Positions 14,001 to 23,218 of a stretch of 64,000 nucleotides of DNA are shown here, piece by piece. How positions within the stretch are numbered: position 1 is the first letter of the stretch; each line of letters begins with the position of its first letter. The stretch spans positions 17,286,964 through 17,350,963 of the forward strand of contig NC_089729.1 in NCBI RefSeq assembly GCF_035083965.1. The letters are read 5' to 3'. This stretch comes from Branchiostoma lanceolatum. Its lineage: Eukaryota > Chordata > Leptocardii > Amphioxiformes > Branchiostomatidae. A program made the translations under genes and the position numbers. A model generated the notes under the pieces. It was not told the origin of the DNA and ran no database searches. It saw nothing but the letters and a program-made list of their open reading frames with translations.

Positions 14001-17000
14001 GTACCAATAAATAAGAAACTCCTTCTGTGACTTGTTTCTGCGCACTTTTTAAACGCCCAAAATATGAAATAAGGATGCAAATGTGCTGGTATGGGGAAGT
14101 AAATGTCAATTTCATATAGATTGCTGTATCCAGAATATTTCCAGTTTTACCCCCTGAAATTGCTTAGGGCACCTTTAAGACTAGATTGCTTACATTCATA
14201 ACATAGTAACTTGTCCAAATTTAGAGATACTAGAAAATGTTACAAACTCCAAATTTCTAGTACCTACAAGCTCTGTGAATAGTTTCATCAGATTGGTGAA
14301 TAAATACATTGTAACTGGATAATAAATGCTACAAACAACTTTGTTATCCTTTGAAAAAAGATTGTTTTGTATCTCCACCTTGCAGATGAAGAGAGTAGTG
14401 CACCTGATGAAGGGTCAGAGGGTTTGTACAGCGACTGTTATTTGAAAAAAGATTGTTTTGTATCGCCCCCTTGCAGATGAAGAGAGTAGTGCATCTGATG
14501 AAGGGTCAATGGGTTTGTACAGCTGCAGCAGCAGAAGCTTCGAAGATGAGCAATCGTATGTCCGCCTCGGCCGGCCAGCCTGGGCCACTGGTCGAGAAGG
14601 TGTGGAGCGAGACACGCGAAGGAACAAGTAACAAGTGAGTCACTTGATTTACGCAAAAAAACACTAAGTCTTACTCATTACTAGTGTCTGTATAACGCAA
14701 ACTCCAGCTGTGCGGGGGTTTCTCTCCCCTCCCCACGGAGTTTGTGCTCTGGTTGCTCTAAGCCGGGAGAACTGTTATCAAAAATGGTAACACCAATCAT
14801 AGGGCAGGATTTCAGCTAGGCTCCCATTGCCATAGAAACCACCTAGTTAGCCTGTCTGTTAGCTGTCACACCTGGCACCACAGGCAGATGGGGAGGAAGG
14901 GATGGGAAATGAGATCCAGATGTTGGGAGGGTGAGAAATGAGATGTATCCAAGCAGGTTAAAAGGGATTTTAAACCTCCTTAGTTTATCTGTTCCTTTAG
15001 AGGCAGACAATGTCAGTTTCTCCCAAATCAAAAACCAAGTTTGAAAATCCAACAAGAAAAGACTTGACTGCCGAAAAATGTTCAAAGTACAGAGAAACGG
15101 CCTGTGAAACTCTCTTCCTACCACATGCAGATCAGACATCTGCAGCTGTCAATCACTGGATAGCAACAGCAATAGATCCTTAGCAACTAGAGTCTGGCCT
15201 GGGCAGGCAGCTCTGAGGGCTGATGACAGCTGCATAAATTATCCATATTTAGAAAGGAGGATTCCCTTGAGTTAGCGGCCCTAGCCATCAAGCTCTTGGG
15301 TTGCGAGGCGGTTACAGGGCGGCGAGCGGTCACAGGAGGCTTGATTGAATTCAGGCTAACTCATTACAAGCAACTGGATAAAATTTTGAAACAGCCAGAC
15401 GTTTCAGACACCATCCACTGTCTTTCGTCAGCGACTAAAGGGAAAAACTGGAGAACCAATTGAAATGTTAATGAGGTGAAATTGTTTTTAGATTTCATTC
15501 TAACCAAAATAATTCACTGCAAAAGAAGTGTTTGCTAACATGCAAAGTTGATGCACTTATTTCTTTTGTTCCTTAGAAAAGTAGAGTTGGCCCTTCCTGT
15601 GGAACTGAAGAACCTTCCACCTGTAGTCAACCTTGGCAAGCATATCAAGGTGAGAGAGTCACATACATCTACTTATGTCATACCTGGGCCGCAAAACGTT
15701 TGATATGGGTGTTCCGGACCGTGTGATAATTTTCCATATCACACGGGGTTCCAAGTTGTATCACACGGGCTTCCATGGAATATTTATAATGCATTTCGAG
15801 CGCGCCGGTTGCGCCGCTGTCGAAAATTCGAATACCGGATTCGAAGGTTGGAATCAATGTTGTTACAGTTTTTTGTTCGAGGACACAAAACTCCCTCAAC
15901 TTTTGGCGCATTCCGCATTGAAATGTGTGTTTTCTCGAGTGGGTGTGACCAAGGTATGACATAAATAAAATACAACACGGTGTATTCCACATCACCCTCG
16001 GTCCCAGCCTATGGCCGTCGGGCGATCCTACCCGCGGTCGGGCTGGTACCTCGGGTGATACGGAATACCCCGTGTTGTATTCTATATATACCAAAGTACA
16101 TTGTAGGTACAAATGGGGGAGATGTTGTGTAGGGGTTAATACATGTACTCATCAGTAACCTTGATTAACATTAATCCGCCCGGGGTTACATAAATCCGCC
16201 ACTTTGAAAAACAGTGGGTTTGAGAGATCTCTAGTGCAGCACCCCCAGGTATGCACAGTTTAGATATATAGGAGTGCATTATACTGGGGGACGTTTGGTT
16301 TGAGATCTGTTTGGATGTATCTTTTCAGGGTGGCAGAATTGTGTACCCGGGTGGAATAATGTTAGTAGATGTTAAATGCAACTTAAATGACTTCCTCAAG
16401 ACACATATAAGCACCAGTTTTTATCCTGTTGTAAACAAATGAGTGTGGATAATGTAGTACTACCTGTATTATTCTATGTACATACCAGTACTAAAAAATA
16501 TTGCTCTGTTTGTGAACAGTGTGTCTACAGAATACTGGTAGATGTTGGTCTGAAGTCATCCCTGTCCCTTCCAACTGGCCTGCTGAAGATACCATATCTC
16601 CACCCGCCCGGTAACTCAGAGGTACATCCCTCCAAACTTCAACACTTTAGAGTGTGTTTAACCTTCTCCCTGCTGCCTATTCTCTGTAAACAATAATAAT
16701 AATAATGGTTTATTGGTCAGAAATTACCCATGCAATGGCAGCCAGTGCTGAATTGCTGCAGGGTTTACAATCACATAATACACAACAGATGCATTTTTGC
16801 TCCACACTTGCACTTTGTGGAACTGTCGCAAGGGTCTGGGCAGCTGCCATTCGGCACCAGCAGGTGACCTCAATATGACCTTCCCAAACCGAAGTCAGGT
16901 ACCCATTCACACTTGGTGGAGTGAGGAAAGTCGTGTAAAGTGCCTTTCCCAAGGGCACAACATCCGGGTATATCGGTGGTTTCGAACCCGGGACCTCTCG

Positions 17001-17947
17001 GTTCTTGGTGAAACACCGTACCGATTGCGCCACACGAGTGACACAACGTCACAATACAGTACAATACAGACTGGGGTGCCAAATGGCTACTTCAGTGTGC
17101 TAAAGTTTAATCCCTAGCCTAGTAAGTTACGGTCAGGGCTAAATACTGGCACCTTGCTCAAGAGAAAAACTGGAGTATGTTGGATTTTATCCAATTCCGT
17201 TGGGTCCTAAAGTGGTTAATGTCTGACAATGATTTTGTATCTCCTCTTGTTGCAGTGGGATGACTGGAAACCCCCTCATTGGGTCTCCCAGTGTGAGAGA
17301 ATGACAGTGGAAGGAAAATTTGCAGTGTCTTCAAATGTACTGGGTAAGTAAAACTTGCACCAGTGCAATAGCCGAGTGGGTAGAGTGTGTGCCTTGCATA
17401 CGGTAGGTCGTGAGTTTCGATCCCCGGCCGTGGCATACCAAAGACTCTAAAAATGGTACACACTGCTTTCTCTGCTTAGCACTCAGCATTTGGGAAAGTG
17501 TATGGTAGTTAAACACACACCACTACCAGTGGACTAGCCACCTGCTGAAGTGACTTGCACGAAGTTGTGTGGCCCAGGGCTGATGAAACTGAGATGGGCA
17601 CCACGTTATGCACCGTCTGGTGCGGGGAGGACTTTAACTTTTTTTTTAAAGTAACACTTGCTGTGGGAGGGGGGCAGGTAGACTTTGATGGAAGTGAATG
17701 GAGAAGGTTGTTCAAAGATCATCAATTGATGAGGAAATTACATGTATGTCTTAGAAAATGACAAGGAAAGAGGCCTGGAAATCCTGAGCTTTTTAACAGG
17801 AATCATACCATTTAGGCAAAAATATTATATTTCTTTCTGTAAATATTGATAATGTCATTTTTGTCATTGATTATCATCTCTCCATTTTCAGCACAAGAAG
17901 AGTTTGCAGGACTCCCTACATTTCAAGTACTGGTGGAAAATAAGTAG
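5023..17947 (+). CDS. Arrestin-domain-containing protein (alpha-arrestin-like), 12 exons, 367 aa
   Basis: Coding exons: 5023-5084, 5681-5754, 7900-8010, 8536-8598, 8866-8954, 11504-11634, 12416-12512, 14477-14634, 15577-15649, 16520-16621, 17256-17343 and 17892-17947 (TAG). They sum to 1104 bp and stay in frame. The N-terminal half has the arrestin_N pattern: a GLYVGGETVYG strand, GVKLKFHGYED, then YVFPFQYELPADLPG. From about residue 134 (VSQPLIIREVV) a second beta-sandwich begins, with KTEYTVGDTGTVSVDIS typical of the arrestin C domain. Family members are cytosolic trafficking adaptors, and many alpha-arrestins recruit NEDD4 ligases through PPxY. I see no PPxY here (only PPGN and PPHW), so ligase binding is not supported. 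Intron 5 uses a GC donor at 8955. An extra truncated copy of exon 8 lies just upstream of it. The exact paralogue is not recognised. Confidence 0.82.
6440..6945. repeat. AT-rich repeat element with direct and inverted subrepeats
   Basis: The segment is built of AAGAAAAA-type and TTTCTTAA-type units. TTTGTCCACGAGTTAAGAA occurs twice, near 6550 and 6880. CTACCAAAAATGC at the left and TTTTTGGTAGTG at the right act as inverted ends. It lies in arrestin-gene intron 2 and is probably a MITE. Confidence 0.5.
9945..10165 (-). mobile_element. MITE fragment, AAAGGCACCC family (reverse copy)
   Basis: The reverse complement matches part of 13650-14180: GTGAGTTCTCACATCACAAC here against GTTGTTGTGTGGTGGGAACT there. 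It lies in arrestin-gene intron 5. Confidence 0.5.
10301..10693. mobile_element. hAT-like MITE with GTGGGTGCACCTG modules
   Basis: TIRs CAGGGCTCGA and TCGAGCCCTG enclose repeated GTGCACC/GGTGCAC units. Two relatives are at 29011-29396 (PDAP1 intron 2) and about 45725-46031 (CRLF3 intron 1). Confidence 0.75.
11135..11439. mobile_element. Long palindromic MITE (GGCCACACCAATTTAATT family)
   Basis: Outer arms GTCTGTCAATATTTCAATTAG and its complement, then TTAGGCCACACCAATTTAAT against its complement, fold around a centre with AAAACAGAAGGCTGG. Relatives are at 26269-26455 and 35495-35652. Confidence 0.8.
12028..12335 (-). mobile_element. tRNA-derived SINE (family B), copy in arrestin-gene intron 6
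   Basis: On the minus strand the 5' head reads CCTGTGGTGTAGTGGTC (A-box-like) and GAGTTCAACTCCAGGGTAGG (B-box-like). A conserved body follows with GTGGCCCAGGGCTATGAAAC and GGGATGGGCACCGCCC. It is 88-90% similar by eye to 41222-41534. Confidence 0.7.
12771..13210. mobile_element. hAT-type MITE (AGGTCCGGACCT family), copy 3, perfect target duplication
   Basis: TIRs TAGGGGTGGGTA and ACACACCCCTA bound 440 bp with inner TACCGGTAC modules. The 8-bp direct repeat GTATAGAC is at 12763-12770 and 13211-13218. The element lies in arrestin-gene intron 7. Confidence 0.87.
13650..14180 (+). mobile_element. MITE, AAAGGCACCC family
   Basis: It shares CATAGTAAGTT, AATAACACTAT and GTTGTGTGGTGGGAACT with 57590-58100, and ends GCTTAGGGCACCTTTAAG. 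It lies in arrestin-gene intron 7. Confidence 0.55.
14350..14523 (+). repeat. Tandem duplication of the arrestin-gene exon 8 start (pseudo-exon at 14386-14432)
   Basis: Two 83-bp units, 14350-14432 and 14441-14523, are separated by 8 bp and nearly identical. Each has a pyrimidine tract, a TTGCAG acceptor and the first 47 bases of exon 8 (MKRVVHLMKGQ). The second copy continues into the functional exon 8. The first copy loses homology after TGTACAGC and reads into a TGA at about 14443 with no GT donor, so it looks like a dead decoy exon. Confidence 0.85.
15363..15440. mobile_element. Half copy of the CAGACGTTTCA palindromic MITE
   Basis: Only one arm is present (CAACTGGATAAAATTTTGAA, CCAGACGTTTCAGACACC, CGTCAGCGACTAAAGG). 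It lies in arrestin-gene intron 8, about 140 bp before exon 9. Confidence 0.55.
15667..16365 (+). mobile_element. Composite non-autonomous element with a nested hairpin
   Basis: Left part TTATGTCATACCTGGGCC to about 15962 and right part about 16135-16365 (AAACAGTGGGTTTGAGAGAT, GTGCAGCACCCCCAGG) reappear, reversed and nearer together, at 61190-61735. A separate hairpin (15965-16090) interrupts this copy. Confidence 0.6.
15965..16090. mobile_element. Hairpin MITE (AATACAACACGG)
   Basis: Arms AATACAACACGG and CCGTGTTGTATT, then GTATTCCACATCACCC and GGGTGATACGGAATAC, form a hairpin of about 125 bp. It is absent from the related composite at 61190-61735. Confidence 0.7.
16653..17118. mobile_element. 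Very short MITE (TTAACCTTCTCCCTGCTGCC), split by a SINE
   Basis: The left half, TTTAACCTTCTCCCTGCTGCC (16657-16689), and the right half, GGGGTGCCAAATGGCTACTTC (about 17072-17115), flank the SINE. Intact relatives of about 85 bp are at 39935-40030 and 56430-56515, and a reverse one at 62560-62625. Confidence 0.65.
16690..17062 (-). mobile_element. tRNA-derived SINE (family C), inserted into a short MITE
   Basis: On the minus strand, CGTGTGGCGCAATCGGTACG and GTCCCGGGTTCGAAACC form the head. The 3' end runs to CCAATAAACCATTATTATTATT. Family C recurs at 60183-60565 (+) and as a fragment at about 42440-42540. Confidence 0.75.
17350..17655 (+). mobile_element. SINE with family B body but a different tRNA-like head
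   Basis: The head AATAGCCGAGTGGGTAGAG and GTGAGTTTCGATCCCCGGCC gives A and B boxes unlike those at 12028. The body (AGTGGACTAGCCACCTGCTG, GTGGCCCAGGGCTGATGAAA, GATGGGCACC) matches family B. It starts 7 bp after the exon 11 donor of the arrestin gene. Confidence 0.7.
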
Positions 17948-20900
17948 GGAAACACTACTACAGTACTGTAACAGCGAAAGATTTCCCGAGCTATTTTTGT
18001 AGGCATGCAATGCTGACCATTTTATCAGCACTGATATGCATATGTTAAAATTAAGGTAAGAATTAATCTACGTTTTTGGAAAAGAGTGCTGTAAGGCAAA
18101 TAGTCTTGAACATGATATTTTTGTCACAGACATGTACATTAAGTGTACGTGGTCATGTAATCGTGTATCATTTAAAAGAGTGGAAAGATGTTATGTTCTT
18201 GTTCATATCTCACAATATCTTTTGAACATTTATTATACTGTCAAAACTTTATCTCTCAGCATAGTATGATCCAATGACATTATGTTATGTATAAATTTTA
18301 CTGACTAATGCATTTTGTACATTGAAATTTGTAAATGTATTTCCTTTGATATTTGCTTTAGCTTGCATGTTCCAATGTATGCAAGTACATGTATGTGGGA
18401 ATTTATTACAGTTTCAGCTTGATGTACATAGCTGACTTATATGTACCATATGATATGGAGTGTTCATAGGCTTAGGAGCTACTAGCCATATAATCCAGTC
18501 CAATGCAAGATGCTATTAAGTGATTTATGGCTTATAACAAGATGTATATTGATGTGCACATAAAGCACACACTATATGCACTGACCAGTCATCAGTAATA
18601 ATCCAGAAAACAGCACTATACCATTTATGTTTTTTAGGAGAAACTAAGTATGATATGTTTGTTTCCCTGTAATGTTACATACTATTACGTTTGAATACTT
18701 GCCATGGATGGAGTATAAGTTCTAGCCAGTTTTTCGTTGTTTTGATGTTCAGTTGGATGTTCTAAGCTGTGTGTATTTTAAGATTTCTCACCAATTTCTT
18801 GTAGATGCAGTCCACAAGAATCCATGTAAAAGTACAACTGACATGCCATCAGAAAACATTTTAGGCAAAAAAAGTCTGCCAGTGAATTTCACCGGAGACA
18901 AAGTTTGCAGTATTTCTTGATTATGAATTATTTGTACTGCAGTATATTTACGCCTCAACAAGCTTAAAACACAGTGCACCGACCCACCTAAAACCAGCAA
19001 TTTATTCTTGATGTTAATTGTTATGTATACTTGCAGGTATTTTGCAGGGTTGAAGCCCTTAGTATTCCAGATGTGTTCTTATGTTCAAATAGGGCGACTG
19101 TATCATAAATTGTGCCACCTACCAGACAACTTTGCACTTTTTCTTCTAAAAAATTATAACCTTTTATGTTATCATCTTTTATTTCTAACCTCCCTGTCTG
19201 GTAACAGGAACTTACTAACAGCTGGAAAATCACTTGCAACATTTTAAGTCTTTGTGTAAAATAATTATCTTGTGTAGTATAGTTAAGAAAAATTATGTTA
19301 GCTAAAAAGGGTCACGGTTTATATAAGTGCAACTGAATTTTCAAGGTTGACATATGGATTGTCAAAGACAGAAGCAAGTTCTTTGTTTTGGGAGTAAAAG
19401 TATTGTGTAACATTTCTTATTATTTGGAGAGTGACTTGTCAAGAAAGGTGTCTTAGAATGTAAGACATCACAGACACTTCTTATGCAGCATATTTAAGTA
19501 AGTGGTACTGAACTGTTGGAACAATAAGCATTCAAAATGCTCACAATATCAAGAGGTAAAAAATGGAACGTAACTTCTACAAGAAGAGTTGAAATTTTCT
19601 GAGTTGCAGAAATATACTGGTAAAAACTGGGCATCTGATGTTTTTGTGTGTTTTTGTGTGTACTATTGGTCTATATATGATGACAATACGTACTCAAAAG
19701 GTTGTCATATTTGATTTACTGTCCTGACCGGTATAGTTGAATGCGTCATTCTCCGTAATAGATCAATATACTGTACACCAATTTGCTTGCTACCAATAGG
19801 GATTGCAATCCTATGGATGAGACGCAGTATGACACCTAAACAAATTTTCGTTACAGGTACAGGTACACGGGTTTAGGTACAGGTCCGGACCTGAACCTGT
19901 ACCTAAACTACTTGTTCAGAAAATGGTAGATTTTCAGTAAGGACAAAAGCATGTTTACAAATGAAAATTTGACTCCATCCTTGAAAATGTGCTTTATGTG
20001 CTGGAGTATAGTATAGATGTGGCTTTAGTGCACTGCCACCGTAATTTCATAGTAATTTTATCTGTAAAAGTGGCCATCCCCTGAGTCAAGCTTGACCTGA
20101 TTAGTACCGGTCCAGTATCGGTCCACCAGGGTTCAGGTATTTTGGACCTGTACCTAATTGATTGTACCTGGTACTGTATCGGTACTTTTGTCCCATGTTT
20201 AAGAGCCACCCCTTTAGCAGGAGACACCCACTAAACTTATCAATAAGAGTTGTACGCAATAAGCATGACTGGGTCCAACCTTTCAGTGCTGTATTTCACA
20301 GCTTGTATTTACTGTATACAAATCTGATGTGTTACGCCTCAAGCCACTTTACTTTTTATGCAAAGCAAGTAAAAACAACACAGTGAATAAGACATAGTAG
20401 AAGTGACTACAATAATCTGTCATTCAAGGTTAATAAACTTTATCAATGTTGATGTTACATATTTCTCTTGCATAGGAATGCTATGTTTGTTGCTCTGTAA
20501 GATACTGCATATCACCAAAAGATGGTGGGTTTGAATTACACTTTACACACAGTACCTGCCTGTCTGCTAAAGCCTGCCCCCTTCTTTACCAGTACATTTT
20601 TGAAATATGATACTTCATAAGCACATTACTCGTCTTTGTGTCAATATTATTCATTTGCACTGTACTGCCCTGGCATCTTAACAATGAGAATTTCCAAGCC
20701 ACAAAAACCTATCATACATACCATAACAATTATAGCATTATTGTCCTTGGCAATACAAGGTAATACAAAGTCAGAAAATAACAGCAGTGTTACGAATAAA
20801 CAATTAGATTAGATATAAAACATATAACATTACTCATTGGTTTTGGCTGTGAAAACATGAAAACACCTACTAATGCCACTCACTCTGTTTGCCAAAGCTA

Positions 20901-21334
20901 CCTTTTGAAATGTCTATTTTCAGATAATGTTACATGTACTATGTTGCATAATATGTGCTTTCATACAAATATATATCCATTAAATACATTTAGTGCGGAT
21001 GCAATTGCTTAAAGATTGATATGGTAAATGATGAGCTCTCTTGGCATGTCTCGGCAAAATATACATATAAGGAGGTAGCTAGAGGATACTTTAAGAAGTC
21101 TAAGAAAAATATATCTGCAAACGGGAACGAAAACGTCATATCGACCAGCAAACATTAACTAGGTTGCATCCAGTTTTGTGGATTGTACCGGCTCCACAAT
21201 GCAATTCATACAGACAAAATAAACAACTAATTATAACTAAAACAAAAAGGTGTTCAGAAGGAATCTAAACAAAAAAGTATTGTTACACGAGGGGGTAAAT
21301 TGTACCCCGGCAAAATTTAAAAATGGAATGGCCC
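17948..21334. other. Intergenic region, arrestin gene to membrane-protein gene (convergent 3' ends)
   Basis: No coding exon is supported here. It should contain both 3' UTRs. An AATAAA at 20432-20437 is the first clear plus-strand poly(A) hexamer I find after the arrestin stop, but it is 2.5 kb away. One hAT-type MITE (about 19838-20200) is present. The rest is AT-rich sequence in which I see nothing further. Confidence 0.5.
19838..20200. mobile_element. hAT-type MITE (AGGTCCGGACCT family), copy 4
   Basis: It shares long stretches with 1381-1786, including the GGGTTTAGGTACAGGTCCGG block and TGGCCATCCCCTGAGTCA. The ends are degenerate, so the boundaries are approximate. Confidence 0.7.
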
Positions 21335-23218
21335 TCAGGTAAGACGCGTCACCAGAACGATGATGATGATTGGTATGAAGATGACCAATGGGATGACAGC
21401 TATCATCCACCTGTACTGCACTTTGTTCTTCAGCATCTGATAGGTCGTTAGGTTCCCTTCTTTCTTGGCCACCTTTGCCTGGAAGAAAAGTGCCCATGGT
21501 AAGTTGCCTTCTTTTGTTTGCCAAGTCTTTCAAACACTGCATCCACTTCAAAACCAACGATGCTTTATTGTTAGAGTCAGTGCTCATCCTCTTGAAATAG
21601 AGCGGTATAGAAAATTACCTATATACGAAAGACTTGTGTAAGTATTGCAGTACAAATGCCGTGGAAGACGAAATACACTTTATTTCAAACTGTTCATTTC
21701 ACGAAATGAGTTGTTTATTCAGACCACTAAAATCTATCCGAATTTCTCTAAGCTTATAGACAAAGAAAAGACTTTTCTTCTTTTAACTACCAAAACCCCA
21801 CAAATTATAGAAAAGGTGGGACATTACGTCTTCCACTGCTTACAAAAGAGAAGTCAAACCCTTCACTAGCTATAGACAATTACGTTGTATAATTTAGATA
21901 AGCAGCTTTTATACCTATTTTGTATCCTGTTCTAATTTATGTATGTTATCTGCATTTAGCCTTCGGGCATGAATTTGCAATAAACCTATTATTATTGTTT
22001 GCCGAGATGCTGTTTACTAAATAGCCCAAGCCGCCCCAAGGTAAATCACAACTTACCATGCGAGATTCTTTGACACCCTTCGCTATCCACACAGGAATAC
22101 AGCAGCCAAACCCGGTACACAAGTACCACAAAGTCTTCTTGATGCCCTGTTTGACCTCTTCGCCTTTTTGGTCGTCTTTTTTGTCAATTTGAACGGAGGT
22201 AGAACCTTCAACTTGGAGATTCTGAACACTCAGAATAACGCCATCTGGCGTGGAGTCCTGTCCTGCAGCGTTTTGTTTGACGTTATCGTTTTCTATTTCC
22301 TTCTGGATCGCTCCATCCTCGTACACTGGGTTGGTCTGGGGGACGAAACAATTGAGAGTATATGTAATAAATGTAAAAATACATGTACCGTAAAGTAATA
22401 GCCTTGTGGCCCTTAGTTCAACAATACCCCCCTCTTTATAATATAATAACTTTATTGCCAGTTCATGCCCGAAGGCTAATTGCAGACAAACAAGTACATG
22501 GAAATACATGGGAATCGATATAGTTATCTAGTCTACAATGAAAGTTCTAACGTTATATCAACTAAGGTTGACTATGAAGGCAGTGGAAAATGAAGAGACC
22601 CACGTTTTGTATCGTAAGTGGGTTGGTTGATTTTAGTAGTAAGATTAATTTTTGTAAGTTAGTCAAATGGTGAAAGCTAGGGGAATTAACGGAAGCTGTT
22701 TTATATAATTCGTTTCTTTCGGCGTCATATAGAGGACATTGGCAAATAAGATGTATTTCATTTTCCACTGCGTTCATTGTACAAAACTTACACATTCTCT
22801 TGTGAGCAAGCAGCTTTTTATATCTACCCTTTTCTATTTCTAGTGGGTGTACGCTGATATTTTTATAAAAGTATCGTGGAGTTAGCGCTAGTTGATACTA
22901 TGAGGATAGCCGTGGGTAGTGAGAAATGCTAGTTAATTTAAAGTCTCATGCCCTAGCTTTAATAATGTAGTGATGATCCAGATACTTTTAATTCCAACTT
23001 GATTTGTTGTTCTAAATTACTATTCGTACGAACACTACCAAAACGGGGCGTGGTCATCCCATACCACGATATGGAAGTTTGTATCATATCATCGTAATAT
23101 AACGCACCTGTCCCGCTACGTCGTTCTGTTCCAAAACTACTGCCTCCGCTACCACCGCAGTCTCCCCACCTTCGTGCACGGGTAACTCGATATTGTGTAC
23201 CAACGTTTCCTTGTCCAT
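21335..23218 (-). CDS. Uncharacterised tail-anchored membrane protein, 177 aa
   Basis: Three exons on the minus strand, 23218-23108, 22335-22057 and 21478-21335 (TGA), have canonical GT-AG junctions, all in phase 0. I do not recognise the protein. The first ~97 residues are acidic and polar, and include TNPVY (residues 38-42), an NPxY-type motif that in other proteins serves endocytosis or PTB binding. A cysteine-containing semi-hydrophobic stretch, TLWYLCTGFGCCIPVWIA (residues 105-122), is followed by a basic linker. A strongly hydrophobic helix, MIAVIPLVIFIPIIIIVLV (residues 155-173), then ends four residues before the stop, as in tail-anchored proteins. No signal peptide is apparent. The start ATG has a favourable purine at -3; an untranslated upstream exon is possible. 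It lies between opposed LINE fragments, one of which overlaps its introns. Gene reality is supported by splice sites, phase and hydrophobicity only. Confidence 0.62.
21601..22010 (+). mobile_element. Non-LTR retrotransposon 3' end (degenerate)
   Basis: A broken reading frame contains LCKYCSTNAVEDEIHFISNC, the cysteine/histidine motif found at the C-terminus of CR1/L2-like reverse transcriptase proteins. It is followed by CCTTCGGGCATGAATTTGCA and an ATTATTATTG tail. Frame breaks make it inactive. Confidence 0.75.
22433..22880 (-). mobile_element. Non-LTR retrotransposon 3' end (degenerate), opposite orientation
   Basis: The minus strand encodes CKFCTMNAVENEIHLICQCP, the same Cys/His module, then the shared 3' UTR (AATTAGCCTTCGGGCATGAA) and an AATAAAG-rich tail. 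It lies in intron 1 of the membrane-protein gene. Confidence 0.78.

Noticed and set aside
15678-16112. 144-aa minus-strand open frame
   Set aside because: It runs through the composite repeat and the hairpin MITE and has no conserved motif; its partner at 61190 does not preserve it.
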